Made by a program: the position numbers and the translations under genes
Shown: one piece after another, positions 63,821 to 64,000 of the stretch
Layout: every line of letters starts with the position of its first letter
Numbering within the stretch: the stretch's first letter is position 1
The notes under the pieces: generated by a model
What the model saw: only the letters and a program-made list of their open reading frames with translations
Database searches by the model: none
What the model was told of the DNA's origin: nothing
Assembly: GCA_001548435.1 (NCBI GenBank)
Contig: AP017308.1
Location: 4,349,030 to 4,413,029 of the forward strand
Length of the DNA stretch: 64,000 nt
DNA from: Leptolyngbya sp. NIES-3755
GTDB lineage: Bacteria; Cyanobacteriota; Cyanobacteriia; Leptolyngbyales; Leptolyngbyaceae
Direction of reading: 5' to 3'

Positions 63821-64000
63821 TATCCGCCTAACTTGCCGCGTCGCTTCGTTTCCCGTTCTGACCAGCGAAATAGAACCATCCCGATCGAGAAATAAACAAT
63901 TCCATTCAAAAACGCCGCTCCCAAAGCGACCCAATCCAATCCCGACTGCCGCGCCATCAAGTCCCGCATCACGCCCGCGCCCGTCGTCATTGGAATCAAA
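63817..64000 (-). CDS. ABC-2 type transporter permease, C-terminal end (cut by window)
   Basis: The frame is open to the window edge; only the last 60 or so residues are here. The ending LIPMTTGAGVMRD-like segment (MIPMTTGAGVMRDLMARQSG), one transmembrane helix (LDWVALGAAFLNGIVYFSIGMVLF) and RWSERETKRRGKLGGY match the C-terminus of a cyanobacterial ABC-2 type export permease. The rest of the gene lies beyond base 64000. Confidence 0.75.
   Translation of the reverse strand, partial: LIPMTTGAGVMRDLMARQSGLDWVALGAAFLNGIVYFSIGMVLFRWSERETKRRGKLGGY

Overview
The window is chromosomal DNA from a cyanobacterium. The palindrome GCGATCGC and its core CGATCG occur throughout coding and non-coding DNA (for example at 100-107), as is typical of HIP1-rich cyanobacterial genomes. 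The gene content agrees: a PAM68-type photosystem II assembly factor beside rpsO, an Npun_F0813-type protein, a DUF4168 protein, multi-GAF histidine kinases and a cyanobacterial-type GH13 amylase. A filamentous Leptolyngbya-like genome is plausible, but this cannot be settled from the sequence alone.

Layout. 1-8.7 kb: a GAF histidine kinase cut by the window edge, a secreted FAS1 protein divergent from an ECF sigma/RskA-type anti-sigma pair, small envelope proteins, and a large phytochrome-like multi-GAF kinase. 8.7-13.8 kb: a missed 47-aa protein, murQ, an SDR dehydrogenase and a GH31 glycosidase. 13.8-16.8 kb: a graveyard of relics (GNAT, EAL, IS1 InsB, IS4 and unidentified ORF pieces) with a very strong hairpin. 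16.8-25.5 kb: a glycan locus (ABC exporter, two tandem GT2 enzymes, methyltransferase, GT4, opposing GT2), in which an ISAs1-type element splits the first GT2. 25.5-33.5 kb: oligopeptide-type ABC ATPase fusion, asparaginase, and an RND efflux pump with adaptor. 33.5-43.2 kb: housekeeping genes (GH13, VapBC, rpsO-pam68, aroF, yqeY, prs, lapA-like, conserved membrane proteins). 43.4-50.2 kb: tRNA-Arg(TCT), two DedA proteins followed by an ABC exporter, a Uma2 protein, and an M48 peptidase gene split by an IS1-type element. 50.2-64 kb: phosphodiester glycosidase-type proteins, EamA transporter, MiaE-like hydroxylase, map, a two-gene hybrid histidine kinase operon, a transglutaminase-like protein, a pentapeptide membrane protein and the end of an ABC-2 permease.

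How genes work together. The sigma factor, RskA-like anti-sigma and FAS1 protein match the SigK-RskA-FAS1 logic known from mycobacteria. The 16.8-24.3 kb cluster probably makes and exports or modifies a surface glycan; its insertion could alter the product or act polarly. The two insertions (ISAs1-type and IS1-type) are both flanked by direct repeats, and in both cases excision in silico restores an uninterrupted reading frame, so they look recent.

No CRISPR array, prophage, secondary-metabolite cluster or obviously new defence system is visible. The most interesting signals are the putative bilin-binding GAF domains with unusual residues, the SigK-RskA-FAS1 module, the 47-aa protein with an internal duplication, a pair of 106-bp palindromic repeats, and the two in-frame-repairable IS disruptions.
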